The notes under the pieces are model-generated. The model worked only from the letters and a program-made list of their open reading frames with translations. It searched no databases and was not told the origin of the DNA. A program made the translations under genes and the position numbers. A DNA stretch of 18,697 bases from Bacteroidota bacterium (lineage in GTDB: Bacteria; Bacteroidota; Bacteroidia; Flavobacteriales; Schleiferiaceae). The DNA lies in NCBI GenBank assembly GCA_005786915.1, contig SYCM01000034.1:1-18697 (forward strand). Reading direction: 5' to 3'. This document shows, one piece after another, positions 1 to 5,888 of the stretch. Within the stretch, counting starts at the first letter, position 1, and the number at the start of each line of letters is the position of its first letter.

Positions 1-36
1 CTATGCTGGCTTAGGGGACAAGGCCCTGCAGTGCGC

Positions 37-77
37 GAAAAAGAACGTTGCTGCCCGTGCAGCACGGCCGCTTTTTC
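37..77 (-). other. Inverted repeat in predicted 5' leader at left edge
   Basis: A 7-base pair of arms (37-43 with 71-77) encloses a 6-base perfect palindrome (55-60 with 62-67 around base 61). It lies just downstream, on the minus strand, of the TAnnTTTG box at 88-95, so it would be the start of a transcript leaving the window. It lacks a clean U-tract directly after the GC stem, so I do not call it a terminator. No tRNA or reading frame is recognisable in bases 1-87. Confidence 0.35.
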
Positions 78-87
78 AAACGGACTG

Positions 88-117
88 CAAATGTAGAAAA
101 AAAAGCGATTAATTCAA
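88..117 (-). promoter_or_regulatory. Bacteroidota-type promoter firing leftwards out of the window
   Basis: On the minus strand the sequence TACATTTG (88-95) matches the Bacteroidota -7 consensus TAnnTTTG. A TTG (115-117) lies 19 bases upstream, which fits the -33 element spacing described for this phylum. The promoter sits just after the hpf stop codon. It would start RNA near base 80 and serve genes beyond the left edge. In many Bacteroidota tRNA genes and tuf follow hpf, so that is the likely target, but this is inference. Confidence 0.6.
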
Positions 118-120
118 TAC

Positions 121-432
121 CTACTTTGACCTTCGGAGCTTTTTTGTTTTATCCTTGGCCTCTCGGGCAACGCGACGCAGGCGATCAACCGCCATGATGA
201 GGGCTTTTTCAAAGGTCCTCGCCTCCTTGCGCACGACCAAATCTTCGCCCGGAACGTGCAGGGTAATCTCGGCAATCTTATTGGCGGCGAGGTGGTTGTT
301 GTCAATTTTAAACTGCACGCTTGCATGGAGCGCCTGCTGGTAAACTTGGTTCACGCGTTCGAGGCGCTGGTGCGCAAAGGCGATCAGGCGATCGCTCGCC
401 TTAAATTGGATTGCACGTACTTCGGTAATCAT
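121..432 (-). CDS. hpf: Ribosome hibernation promoting factor, short form (HPF/RaiA family)
   Basis: This 103-residue protein belongs to the HPF/YfiA family, which binds the 30S subunit in the mRNA/tRNA channel and helps ribosomes enter an inactive stored state. It begins MITEVRAIQF and has the beta-alpha-beta-beta-beta-alpha pattern of the family, with a lysine/arginine-rich tail (residues 86-103) that would contact rRNA. Its length is that of a short HPF, with no C-terminal dimerisation domain. I chose the ATG at 432 because a longer frame up to 519 would run into xerC and the added residues do not look like the family. It follows xerC by 28 bases and is probably cotranscribed with it. The rpsU-xerC-hpf order is common in Bacteroidota. 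No Shine-Dalgarno is visible. Confidence 0.9.
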   Translation of the reverse strand: MITEVRAIQFKASDRLIAFAHQRLERVNQVYQQALHASVQFKIDNNHLAANKIAEITLHVPGEDLVVRKEARTFEKALIMAVDRLRRVAREAKDKTKKLRRSK

Positions 433-460
433 CGAATAGGGGATTAAGGCAGCGCCTCCC

Positions 461-1324
461 CTATCGGCCGCGGGGATGGGCGCGTTGGTAGACCGATTTG
501 AGTTGTTCCACCGACGCATGGGTATAGACTTGCGTGGCCGATAAATTCGCGTGCCCCAAGAGCTCGCGAATCACCGTAAGATCCGCACCCAGGTCAAGCA
601 AATGCGTCGCAAAAGTGTGCCGCAGGGCATGCGGGCCTAAGTGTTCGCTGGTGCTTGCTCTCTGAAGATACGATTTTACCACGGAATACACACTACGCGG
701 ATCCAGTTTTTTACCCGTCGGACTGCAAAAAATCCAATCAGAAATCGAACGCCACTCGCCTTGGTGCCGGCGGTATAGGTCAAGCCATTCCGGCAGCAGC
801 GGAAGCTCCCGCTCCTTGTTTCCCTTTCCCACGACCCGCAACGTGGCGCCGTGAACCTGGACATACGTCAAACTCAGCAGTTCGGAACGGCGCAGGCCCA
901 CGGTGTAAAGGGTCAGGAGCAAAAACTGGTCGCGGCGACCCACCGCGTCGTCTGCAAACGTCTTAGGGTCGAGCAGGGCTTCCACCTCGGTGGCCGTTAG
1001 GGCCCGCACGACCCGGCTGGGCGTCCGCAGCAAGGGAACTCCCTGAGCAGGATTCACACTTTCCGGATCTTGGCTGGACTTCCATCGGTAAAAGCTGCGC
1101 ACCGCACTCAATTTCCGGTTCACCGAACGAGCCTTGGTGCCTTCTTGAACCAAATCGGACACCCACGAGCGCACGTGCGTTCGCGTAGCCCCCTCGGCGT
1201 GCGGCATTCCCAGGGCATGTTCCGCAAACGACAGCCACTGGCCTACGTCTGCGGCGTAGGCAAGCACGGTGGCCTCAGAGCGGCGGCGCTCCCAGCGTAA
1301 GTAATCAATGAATGCTTCGAGCAT
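461..1324 (-). CDS. xerC: Site-specific tyrosine recombinase, XerC/XerD family
   Basis: The 287-residue protein has the two-domain form of Xer recombinases, which resolve chromosome dimers at dif with FtsK. An N-terminal SAM-like DNA-binding domain covers about residues 1-90 and a catalytic domain about 105-285. All catalytic residues can be placed: R145 in GLRRSEL, K167 in GKGNKER, H232 and R235 in PHALRH, H258 in LLGHANL, and the nucleophile Y267 in QVYTH. The length is normal for XerC/D. The family and the position between rpsU and hpf indicate a housekeeping Xer protein rather than a phage or integron integrase, and no attachment sites or mobile genes are nearby. XerC versus XerD cannot be settled here. 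The ATG follows directly on the U-tract of a terminator hairpin (1325-1349). Confidence 0.92.
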   Translation of the reverse strand: MLEAFIDYLRWERRRSEATVLAYAADVGQWLSFAEHALGMPHAEGATRTHVRSWVSDLVQEGTKARSVNRKLSAVRSFYRWKSSQDPESVNPAQGVPLLRTPSRVVRALTATEVEALLDPKTFADDAVGRRDQFLLLTLYTVGLRRSELLSLTYVQVHGATLRVVGKGNKERELPLLPEWLDLYRRHQGEWRSISDWIFCSPTGKKLDPRSVYSVVKSYLQRASTSEHLGPHALRHTFATHLLDLGADLTVIRELLGHANLSATQVYTHASVEQLKSVYQRAHPRGR

Positions 1325-1349
1325 AAAAAAACCTCGAGTTTCCTCGAGG
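1325..1349 (-). terminator. Intrinsic terminator after rpsU, flush against xerC ATG
   Basis: Arms CCTCGAG (1332-1338) and CTCGAGG (1343-1349) pair perfectly around a four-base loop. On the minus strand they are followed at once by seven Ts (1331 down to 1325), and the next three bases are the xerC start codon (1324-1322). On the plus strand there is no T-tract, so the site acts only on leftward transcription from rpsU. The rpsU stop codon is 22 bases upstream of the hairpin. Confidence 0.85.
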
Positions 1350-1371
1350 CTTAAATTAGGTCACGTATCCG

Positions 1372-1566
1372 TTATTCGGCGTCTTTCAAACGAAGACCCT
1401 CAACGTAGGTAGCCTTAATGATTTCTTTGCGACGGCTAACTGAGGTTTTGGTGAACTGCTGGCGGCTGCGCAATTGGCGCATCGTGCCGGTTTTGTCGAA
1501 TTTGCGCTTGTAGCGCTTCAGCGCGCGCTCAATTCCTTCACCTTCTTTGACTTGTACTACTAGCAT
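1372..1566 (-). CDS. rpsU: Small ribosomal subunit protein bS21
   Basis: The 64-residue basic protein starts MLVVQVKEGEGIERALKRYK and continues with the typical bS21 core, rich in lysine and arginine. bS21 sits on the 30S platform by the 3' end of 16S rRNA; in Flavobacterium ribosomes it helps bS6 and bS18 hide the anti-Shine-Dalgarno. I chose the ATG at 1566, not the upstream in-frame ATG at 1659, because the family starts here and a strong Shine-Dalgarno AGGAGGTG (1575-1582) lies 10 bases (measured from AGGAGG) before it. This is the only gene in the window with such a site. It has its own promoter (1595-1602) and a terminator immediately downstream. Confidence 0.95.
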   Translation of the reverse strand: MLVVQVKEGEGIERALKRYKRKFDKTGTMRQLRSRQQFTKTSVSRRKEIIKATYVEGLRLKDAE

Positions 1567-1574
1567 AATGGGGA

Positions 1575-1582
1575 CACCTCCT
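1575..1582 (-). promoter_or_regulatory. Strong Shine-Dalgarno site of rpsU
   Basis: Minus-strand AGGAGGTG is fully complementary to the CACCTCCT near the 3' end of bacterial 16S rRNA. No other start codon in the window has a comparable site. In flavobacteria the anti-Shine-Dalgarno is masked by bS21, bS18 and bS6, and rpsU is known as an exception that keeps a strong site, which suggests autogenous control. The site itself is seen directly; the control is inferred from published work on the phylum. Confidence 0.85.
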
Positions 1583-1594
1583 CTCTTTGGGCTG

Positions 1595-1602
1595 CAAAGG
1601 TA
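1595..1602 (-). promoter_or_regulatory. TAnnTTTG -7 box of rpsU
   Basis: Minus-strand TACCTTTG matches the Bacteroidota -7 consensus and lies 28 bases before the rpsU ATG. RNA would start around 1588, a few bases upstream of the Shine-Dalgarno, giving a very short leader. The -33 region would fall inside the end of the upstream HhH gene; no clear TTG is seen there. Confidence 0.65.
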
Positions 1603-1606
1603 CAAA

Positions 1607-2203
1607 TTATTTACCCACATAAAAATACTGGGGTATTCGGACCTTTTGTGCGGAATCAAACGGCGCCAAGGAAAAAACCTCTTGCAGCGAACGGAGCGGA
1701 CGAACGCGGCTTCGAAAGCGGTGCAGCGCCCTGACCTGCGGAGCGCGCCACAGCGGGTGAGCGTACAGCAGGTCCTCGGGCACGGTGTTCAGGTCCATGG
1801 GACTGGGCGAGTGAAGGATCCAGTCGAAGTCCTGGCGGTTGTCCCATCGGGCGAGGAGTTGGGAATCAACCCCTGCCCAGCGATGGCGGTCGCGCACCAA
1901 TCCTTGGGCCTTCCAGTCAGGCCATCCTTGGCCTTGAAGCCACTGCGCAGAAACCGTGTCGCTGGCAACCTGAAGCCGATGCTTGGAAAGTTTGTTCCGC
2001 TTCAGGGAATCGAAGGGGGCTCGCGCTCGGTAGTCGCGCCGGGGGTAGTTCGGGCGGACTTCAGCCGACGGAGGGAGCTCCGGGAATTCCGCCCACACCG
2101 GCTCGGGCGGCGGCGTGGCGTGCCACTCATTTAAAACGAAAAGGGCGAGGAACAACCCCACCCATCCAAGTTCCGCAACCCAAGGTTTGGGTTGCCGCCG
2201 CAT
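1607..2203 (-). CDS. Membrane-anchored helix-hairpin-helix protein
   Basis: The 198-residue protein has a short basic start (MRRQPKP), one hydrophobic segment at about residues 11-25, a proline-rich linker, and a C-terminal region of ComEA/HhH type. The best motif is at about residues 136-180, beginning MDLNTVPEDLLYAHPLWRAP and ending in a second helix pair. HhH domains bind DNA backbone non-specifically, and related Bacteroidota proteins are often annotated only as helix-hairpin-helix domain proteins. The copy here is degenerate, since the usual G-x-G hairpin is not obvious, so DNA binding is uncertain. I chose the ATG at 2203 because it overlaps the stop of the upstream small gene as TAATG, which suggests translational coupling. 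Longer in-frame starts would overlap that gene. The function is unknown. Confidence 0.75.
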   Translation of the reverse strand: MRRQPKPWVAELGWVGLFLALFVLNEWHATPPPEPVWAEFPELPPSAEVRPNYPRRDYRARAPFDSLKRNKLSKHRLQVASDTVSAQWLQGQGWPDWKAQGLVRDRHRWAGVDSQLLARWDNRQDFDWILHSPSPMDLNTVPEDLLYAHPLWRAPQVRALHRFRSRVRPLRSLQEVFSLAPFDSAQKVRIPQYFYVGK

Positions 2204-2340
2204 TACTCGGCGTCGTTTTGTGCGTAGGAGTCCGGTTCGTCTTTGGGCGGAGTACGAAGCACTTTGACAAAGAAGTAAATGGTTACGGCGGTAACCAGGA
2301 TTTCGGTGACCAACATCATGGTCCAAGCAGCTGCAGTCAT
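2203..2340 (-). CDS. MetS-like small membrane subunit of the adjacent NSS transporter
   Basis: This 45-residue frame is too short for routine gene calling but is well supported. It begins MTAAAWTMMLVTEILVTAVT, has one transmembrane helix (about residues 5-28) and a short charged tail. Small single-helix proteins of the MetS family (first described for the MetPS methionine/alanine importer) are encoded next to bacterial sodium:neurotransmitter symporters and are needed for their activity. The frame starts one base after the transporter stop (TGA-T-ATG) and ends by sharing a base with the next ATG (TAATG). This packing between two real genes is strong evidence that it is translated. The MetS assignment rests on size, topology and position, not on clear sequence identity. 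Confidence 0.75.
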   Translation of the reverse strand: MTAAAWTMMLVTEILVTAVTIYFFVKVLRTPPKDEPDSYAQNDAE

Positions 2341-2341
2341 A

Positions 2342-4153
2342 TCAGTTCAGGGAGTTCATTCGACGACGGTACGCAACATACACCATTCCCGCAATGAAGG
2401 CGAACAGTGCTACCAGGATTCCGCGCGCCAGGTGTTTGTAAAAAATCGGATTGACGAAGGAGCCCGCCGCGATTTGATCGCCGGCACGCACAACTTGTCC
2501 AGTCACCACCACAGGTTGGGCGTCGGCCGCATCCCATTGGTAGGTAGTGGCCTCACCGGTCGGCTGCACGAGGCGAACTACGGTTTGGCCTTCGGCGGAC
2601 TGCACGTCGGCAATACCGTCGACTTCGGCCACAAAGACGTCGGCCAAGGCTTCTCGGTTGTAGGTGATGTCGACGTTTTGGATTTGCCCGATGATGCTGG
2701 ACGAGTCAAACTTCCATCCGTCGTTCAGGGCGGACTTCCAGTCGTTGCCCTTGGGGGTAACGAGGCTCATCGTGAAGATGACCAACAGGATGGACGGCGT
2801 GACGTACTTCAGGATGGGCTTATAAAACTTCGGGAGTACGATGTCGGATCCGCGGTTGATTTCATCCCAACCCTTGTCGATGCCCCAAATCCAGGCAAAG
2901 AGTATGGCCTCGACGAGGGCAAAGAAGACCAAGCCTACCGTACCTGCCCAGTAGTCGTACTGATCAAAAACGCCCTGCTGATAGAAGAACACGGTGGGAA
3001 GTCCGGCCAAGAGCGTAACCAAACCAAAAGTCCATGCCGAGGTTTTGAGGCTAAACTTGAACTCGTCCTGCATGAAGGCCACCCATGGAGAGCCCATGGC
3101 GAGCGAACTGGTGATTCCGGCAAAGAAGAGCAGGCCAAACCACATTACGCCCGCGACGCTGCCGATGACGGCGCCCCACTTAGTAAAGAGGTAGGGCATG
3201 GTTTGGAAGGCCATGGCAAACCCGGCGTTTTCTTTGACCCAATCCAGGCCGAGGTAGCCCACGGCGATCGGAATGACGATGCTGCCTCCGAGGACGATCT
3301 CGACGAAGCCATTCATCCATCCGGCGGCCATGGAGTTGAGGGCGATGTCGTCCTTGGGCTTGACGTAGGCGGCGTAGCAGTGGATGGTGCCCATGCCGAC
3401 CGAAAGCGTGAAGAAAATCTGGCCCGCAGCCGCAAGCCACACGTTGGGATTGCTCAAGGAGTCGAACTGCGGATTCCACAAAAAGTTAAAGCCGAGCATG
3501 GCGTCGCATTCCGCACAGCCGGCGGGCGCACCCGAGTCGCCGAGCAGGAAGGCACGCACGGCCAAGAAGGCCCCGAACACGATGAGCAGCGGCATACCGA
3601 TTTTGGCGACCTTTTCGATTCCGCCCTCGAGGCCCTTGCTGAGGATCCAGGTGTTGAGTCCGAGGACCAAAATGTAAAACCAGATGGCCTCGTAGGGCAA
3701 GCCCGTAGTGGGTTGGCCGATGTCAACGTAGCTCGTGAAAAACTGCGCCACTTCGGTCTGGCTCATGCCCGTAAACGTTTGCGCGACCGAGTGAAAGACG
3801 TAGGAGAAGGTCCACGACTCGATGTACGTGTAGTAGGCCGCGACCGCAATGTTGGTGAAGATGCCAAAAACCCCCAGGTACTTCCAGTAGGACCGCTTGC
3901 CCATGGAGTTCATGATGAACGGGGCGCTGTGGTCGCCCTTCGTGCCGCCAAATCGACCAGAGGCCCACTCGATCCAGAGCAGCGGAATTCCCAGCACCAG
4001 AAAGGAAACCAGGTAGGGAATCATGAAGGCCCCACCTCCGTTTTGCACGGCTTGAACGGGGAAGCGAAGAAAGTTTCCGAGTCCGACCGCGTTGCCGGCC
4101 ATGGCCAGTACGAGGCCGACCCTGGAACCCCAGGATTGGGTGTTGCTACTCAT
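2342..4153 (-). CDS. Sodium-dependent symporter, NSS/SNF family (LeuT fold)
   Basis: The 603-residue inner-membrane protein belongs to the neurotransmitter:sodium symporters, which import amino acids with Na+. The N-terminal part matches LeuT almost position for position: GNAVGLGNFLRFP at 20-32 forms the unwound TM1 with sodium and substrate ligands (A22, N27) and gate residue R30. The conserved WIEWASG includes E62, YYTYIESW includes Y108, and GITSS at 346-350 provides the second sodium site (T348, S349). The last two membrane helices (about 450-466 and 574-595) are split by an insert of about 100 residues, predicted extramembrane and beta-rich, which LeuT lacks. Substrate cannot be read from sequence; amino acids such as alanine or methionine are likely. 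A small MetS-like subunit follows, and a TAnnTTTG box lies upstream at 4180-4187. Confidence 0.93.
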   Translation of the reverse strand: MSSNTQSWGSRVGLVLAMAGNAVGLGNFLRFPVQAVQNGGGAFMIPYLVSFLVLGIPLLWIEWASGRFGGTKGDHSAPFIMNSMGKRSYWKYLGVFGIFTNIAVAAYYTYIESWTFSYVFHSVAQTFTGMSQTEVAQFFTSYVDIGQPTTGLPYEAIWFYILVLGLNTWILSKGLEGGIEKVAKIGMPLLIVFGAFLAVRAFLLGDSGAPAGCAECDAMLGFNFLWNPQFDSLSNPNVWLAAAGQIFFTLSVGMGTIHCYAAYVKPKDDIALNSMAAGWMNGFVEIVLGGSIVIPIAVGYLGLDWVKENAGFAMAFQTMPYLFTKWGAVIGSVAGVMWFGLLFFAGITSSLAMGSPWVAFMQDEFKFSLKTSAWTFGLVTLLAGLPTVFFYQQGVFDQYDYWAGTVGLVFFALVEAILFAWIWGIDKGWDEINRGSDIVLPKFYKPILKYVTPSILLVIFTMSLVTPKGNDWKSALNDGWKFDSSSIIGQIQNVDITYNREALADVFVAEVDGIADVQSAEGQTVVRLVQPTGEATTYQWDAADAQPVVVTGQVVRAGDQIAAGSFVNPIFYKHLARGILVALFAFIAGMVYVAYRRRMNSLN

Positions 4154-4165
4154 AGGTGATTGGGC

Positions 4166-5074
4166 TTAGCTTAGGTTTTCAAATATAGGTATCTCGTTCA
4201 ATACCTCATCAAAAGAATGCGGCGCGTAGCCCAATTCCCTTCGGGCTTTGGCGATGTTGAATCCCGTCACGGGCGGACGCTTCGCGGGCTGCCCCAACGA
4301 GGCGCTGCTGACGACGTCAATGAGGCTCGCGTCGAGGTGGGCGTGTGCGGCTACACGGCGTACGAGTTCGAGGATGCTGAAGGTATCGGGACCGCTGAGG
4401 TGGTAGATGCCCTCGGCACCTCGTTCGGCAATGCGCAGGCAGCCTTCGGCGAGGTCCACGCTCCAGGTCGGGCTGCGCACTTGGTCGTCGACGACCCTAA
4501 TGCGCTCGCCGCGCTGCAGGGCGCCGCGCGCCCAAAGGATGATGTTGCTGCGGCTCAGTCCCGGAACGTACCCAATCACCAATACCGTGCGGGCGATGGT
4601 ATAGCAGGCGCCGCTGGCCTTAACGGCTTCTTCGGCGTGGAGCTTGGACCAGCCGTACACGCTTAAGGGGGCGGGGGCCGCGTCTTCAGCGTACGGTCCG
4701 TTTTGGCCGTCAAAAATGAAGTCGGTACTGATGAAGATCAGGTGGACGCCGTGCCGCGCGCAGGCTTCGGCACAGTACCGCGTCGCCGCTACGTTCAGTT
4801 GGCGGCAGAGTTCGGGGTCTTTTTCGCAGTCGTCAACCTGCGTCATGGCCGCCGAATGAATGAGGACGTCGGGGCGAAACTCCGTCAACACCCGTTCGAA
4901 ATCTTCAGGGCGGGTCGTATCGAGTTCCGCATACGGGAAGCCGAAGTGGTTGCCGCGGGCGGGTCCGCGACCCGTAGCCAGCAGTTCGTGGCGGCCTTGG
5001 GCCAGGTAGAGCAGCGATTGGCCCAGCAAGCCGTTGGCGCCCGTCACTAGGATGCGCAGAGAGCGTGGGGTCAC
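4166..5074 (-). CDS. RmlD-like NAD(P)-dependent sugar-nucleotide reductase (SDR family)
   Basis: The 302-residue protein resembles dTDP-4-dehydrorhamnose reductase and other extended SDR enzymes. It has the nucleotide-binding GxxGxxG as GANGLLGQ (G12, G15, G18), the active-site ISTDFIFDG (S116/T117), and the YGWSK motif with Y140 and K144. The C-terminal half (about 170-300) has the RmlD-type substrate region. No other rhamnose genes are nearby, so the true substrate is uncertain; MAT2B-like or other reductases remain possible. I chose the GTG at 5074 because it follows the pyrF stop after one base (TGACGTG) and places the first beta-strand right at the start. The longer open frame to 5314 overlaps pyrF and its extra residues look like noise. 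It is the last gene of the purM-prfA-pyrF operon. Confidence 0.82.
   Translation of the reverse strand: MTPRSLRILVTGANGLLGQSLLYLAQGRHELLATGRGPARGNHFGFPYAELDTTRPEDFERVLTEFRPDVLIHSAAMTQVDDCEKDPELCRQLNVAATRYCAEACARHGVHLIFISTDFIFDGQNGPYAEDAAPAPLSVYGWSKLHAEEAVKASGACYTIARTVLVIGYVPGLSRSNIILWARGALQRGERIRVVDDQVRSPTWSVDLAEGCLRIAERGAEGIYHLSGPDTFSILELVRRVAAHAHLDASLIDVVSSASLGQPAKRPPVTGFNIAKARRELGYAPHSFDEVLNEIPIFENLS
4180..4214 (-). promoter_or_regulatory. Promoter of the NSS transporter operon, inside the end of the SDR gene
   Basis: Minus-strand TATATTTG (4180-4187) matches the -7 consensus and lies 26 bases before the transporter ATG. A TTTTG (4210-4214) stands 22 bases upstream as a possible -33 element. 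The promoter lies within the last codons of the upstream SDR gene, so the transporter has its own start although it follows the purM operon closely. Confidence 0.6.
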
Positions 5075-5075
5075 G

Positions 5076-5888
5076 TCAAGCACGGTAGGCGGAGCGGATT
5101 TCAGCTGCCAGAGACTCGGCGGATTCGGCGGCGCGGCGCTGCCAATCGGTCCCTGAGGAGGCGTACATGATGCTGCGCGAAGCGTTGACGAGCAGTCCCA
5201 TTCCGGGGGTGCCGCGGAAGGCTCCATGGCGCACCACTTCTTCGGCGCTTCCGCCTTGGGCGCCCACGCCGGGAACCAAGAAGAAGGTCTCAGGCATACG
5301 GTCGCGCAGGGCACTGAGCGCCTCAGGGCGCGTCGCCCCCGCCACCACCATCAGGTTTTGGGGCGTACCCCAATCCAGGTAGCAGTCGGCCACGGCCTCA
5401 TAAACCCGGCGGCCGTCGCTGAGGGCCAGCTGCTGAAGGTCGTCTGCCCCCGGATTGCTGGTCAAGCCGAGGCCCACGACCCACTTTCCTTGCCGCATGA
5501 AGGGTTCCACGCTGTCGCGGCCCATGTAGGGCGCCACGGTAATGGCGTCGTAGCCCATCACGTCGAGGATCCCTTGGGCGTAGCGACTGGCCGTGTTGCC
5601 GATGTCGCCGCGCTTGGCGTCGGCAATCAAAAAGGGTTTTGAGCTGAGGCCGTGCAGGTGCTGCGTGACCGCGTCGAGGGCGTCCCAACCCGGGCGTCCC
5701 AGGGCCTCAAAGAAGGCGAAATTGGGCTTGTAGGCTACCGCCAGGTGGGCGGTGGCGTCCACAACCCCAATGCAAAATTCGGCTAGTCCTCCAACCCCAA
5801 AGGGCAGTTTGCTGGGGTCGGGGTCGATGCCCACGCAGAGGCCGTGCCCGGCCGATTCGATGCGTTGGGTAAGTTCAGTGTAGGTCAT
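5076..5888 (-). CDS. pyrF: Orotidine 5'-phosphate decarboxylase
   Basis: The enzyme converts OMP to UMP, the last step of de novo pyrimidine synthesis. The 270-residue length and motifs fit the longer bacterial subfamily (often called type 2). The active-site array is visible: K54 in YKPNF, and IADAKRGDIGNTA with D90, K92 and D95. The phosphate-binding region follows with VPGVGAQGG and GLLVNASRSIMYA. The ATG overlaps the prfA stop as ATGA, and the TGA is one base from the GTG of the SDR gene, so translation of the four genes is likely coupled. No separate promoter or Shine-Dalgarno is seen. Confidence 0.96.
   Translation of the reverse strand: MTYTELTQRIESAGHGLCVGIDPDPSKLPFGVGGLAEFCIGVVDATAHLAVAYKPNFAFFEALGRPGWDALDAVTQHLHGLSSKPFLIADAKRGDIGNTASRYAQGILDVMGYDAITVAPYMGRDSVEPFMRQGKWVVGLGLTSNPGADDLQQLALSDGRRVYEAVADCYLDWGTPQNLMVVAGATRPEALSALRDRMPETFFLVPGVGAQGGSAEEVVRHGAFRGTPGMGLLVNASRSIMYASSGTDWQRRAAESAESLAAEIRSAYRA

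Noticed and set aside
1..87. A tRNA gene on the minus strand, as often follows hpf in Bacteroidota
   Set aside because: I could not find an acceptor stem, T-loop GTTCRA or anticodon arm in these bases; any tRNA must lie further left.
461..1324. xerC as the integrase of a mobile element
   Set aside because: Its neighbours are housekeeping genes, no direct repeats or phage genes are present, and the rpsU-xerC-hpf order is typical chromosomal context.
1547..2134. 195-codon plus-strand frame across the rpsU start and HhH gene
   Set aside because: It crosses the rpsU promoter and Shine-Dalgarno region in antisense and shows no protein-like features.
2279..4159. 626-codon open frame on the plus strand opposite the NSS transporter
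   Set aside because: It is a shadow of the transporter: rich in His, Gly, Asp and Val with no family signature, while the minus strand has LeuT-like ligands in order.
5075..5314. N-terminal extension of the SDR gene to an ATG inside pyrF
   Set aside because: The extra 80 residues are antifamily sequence read from pyrF in another frame; the Rossmann strand begins right after the GTG at 5074.
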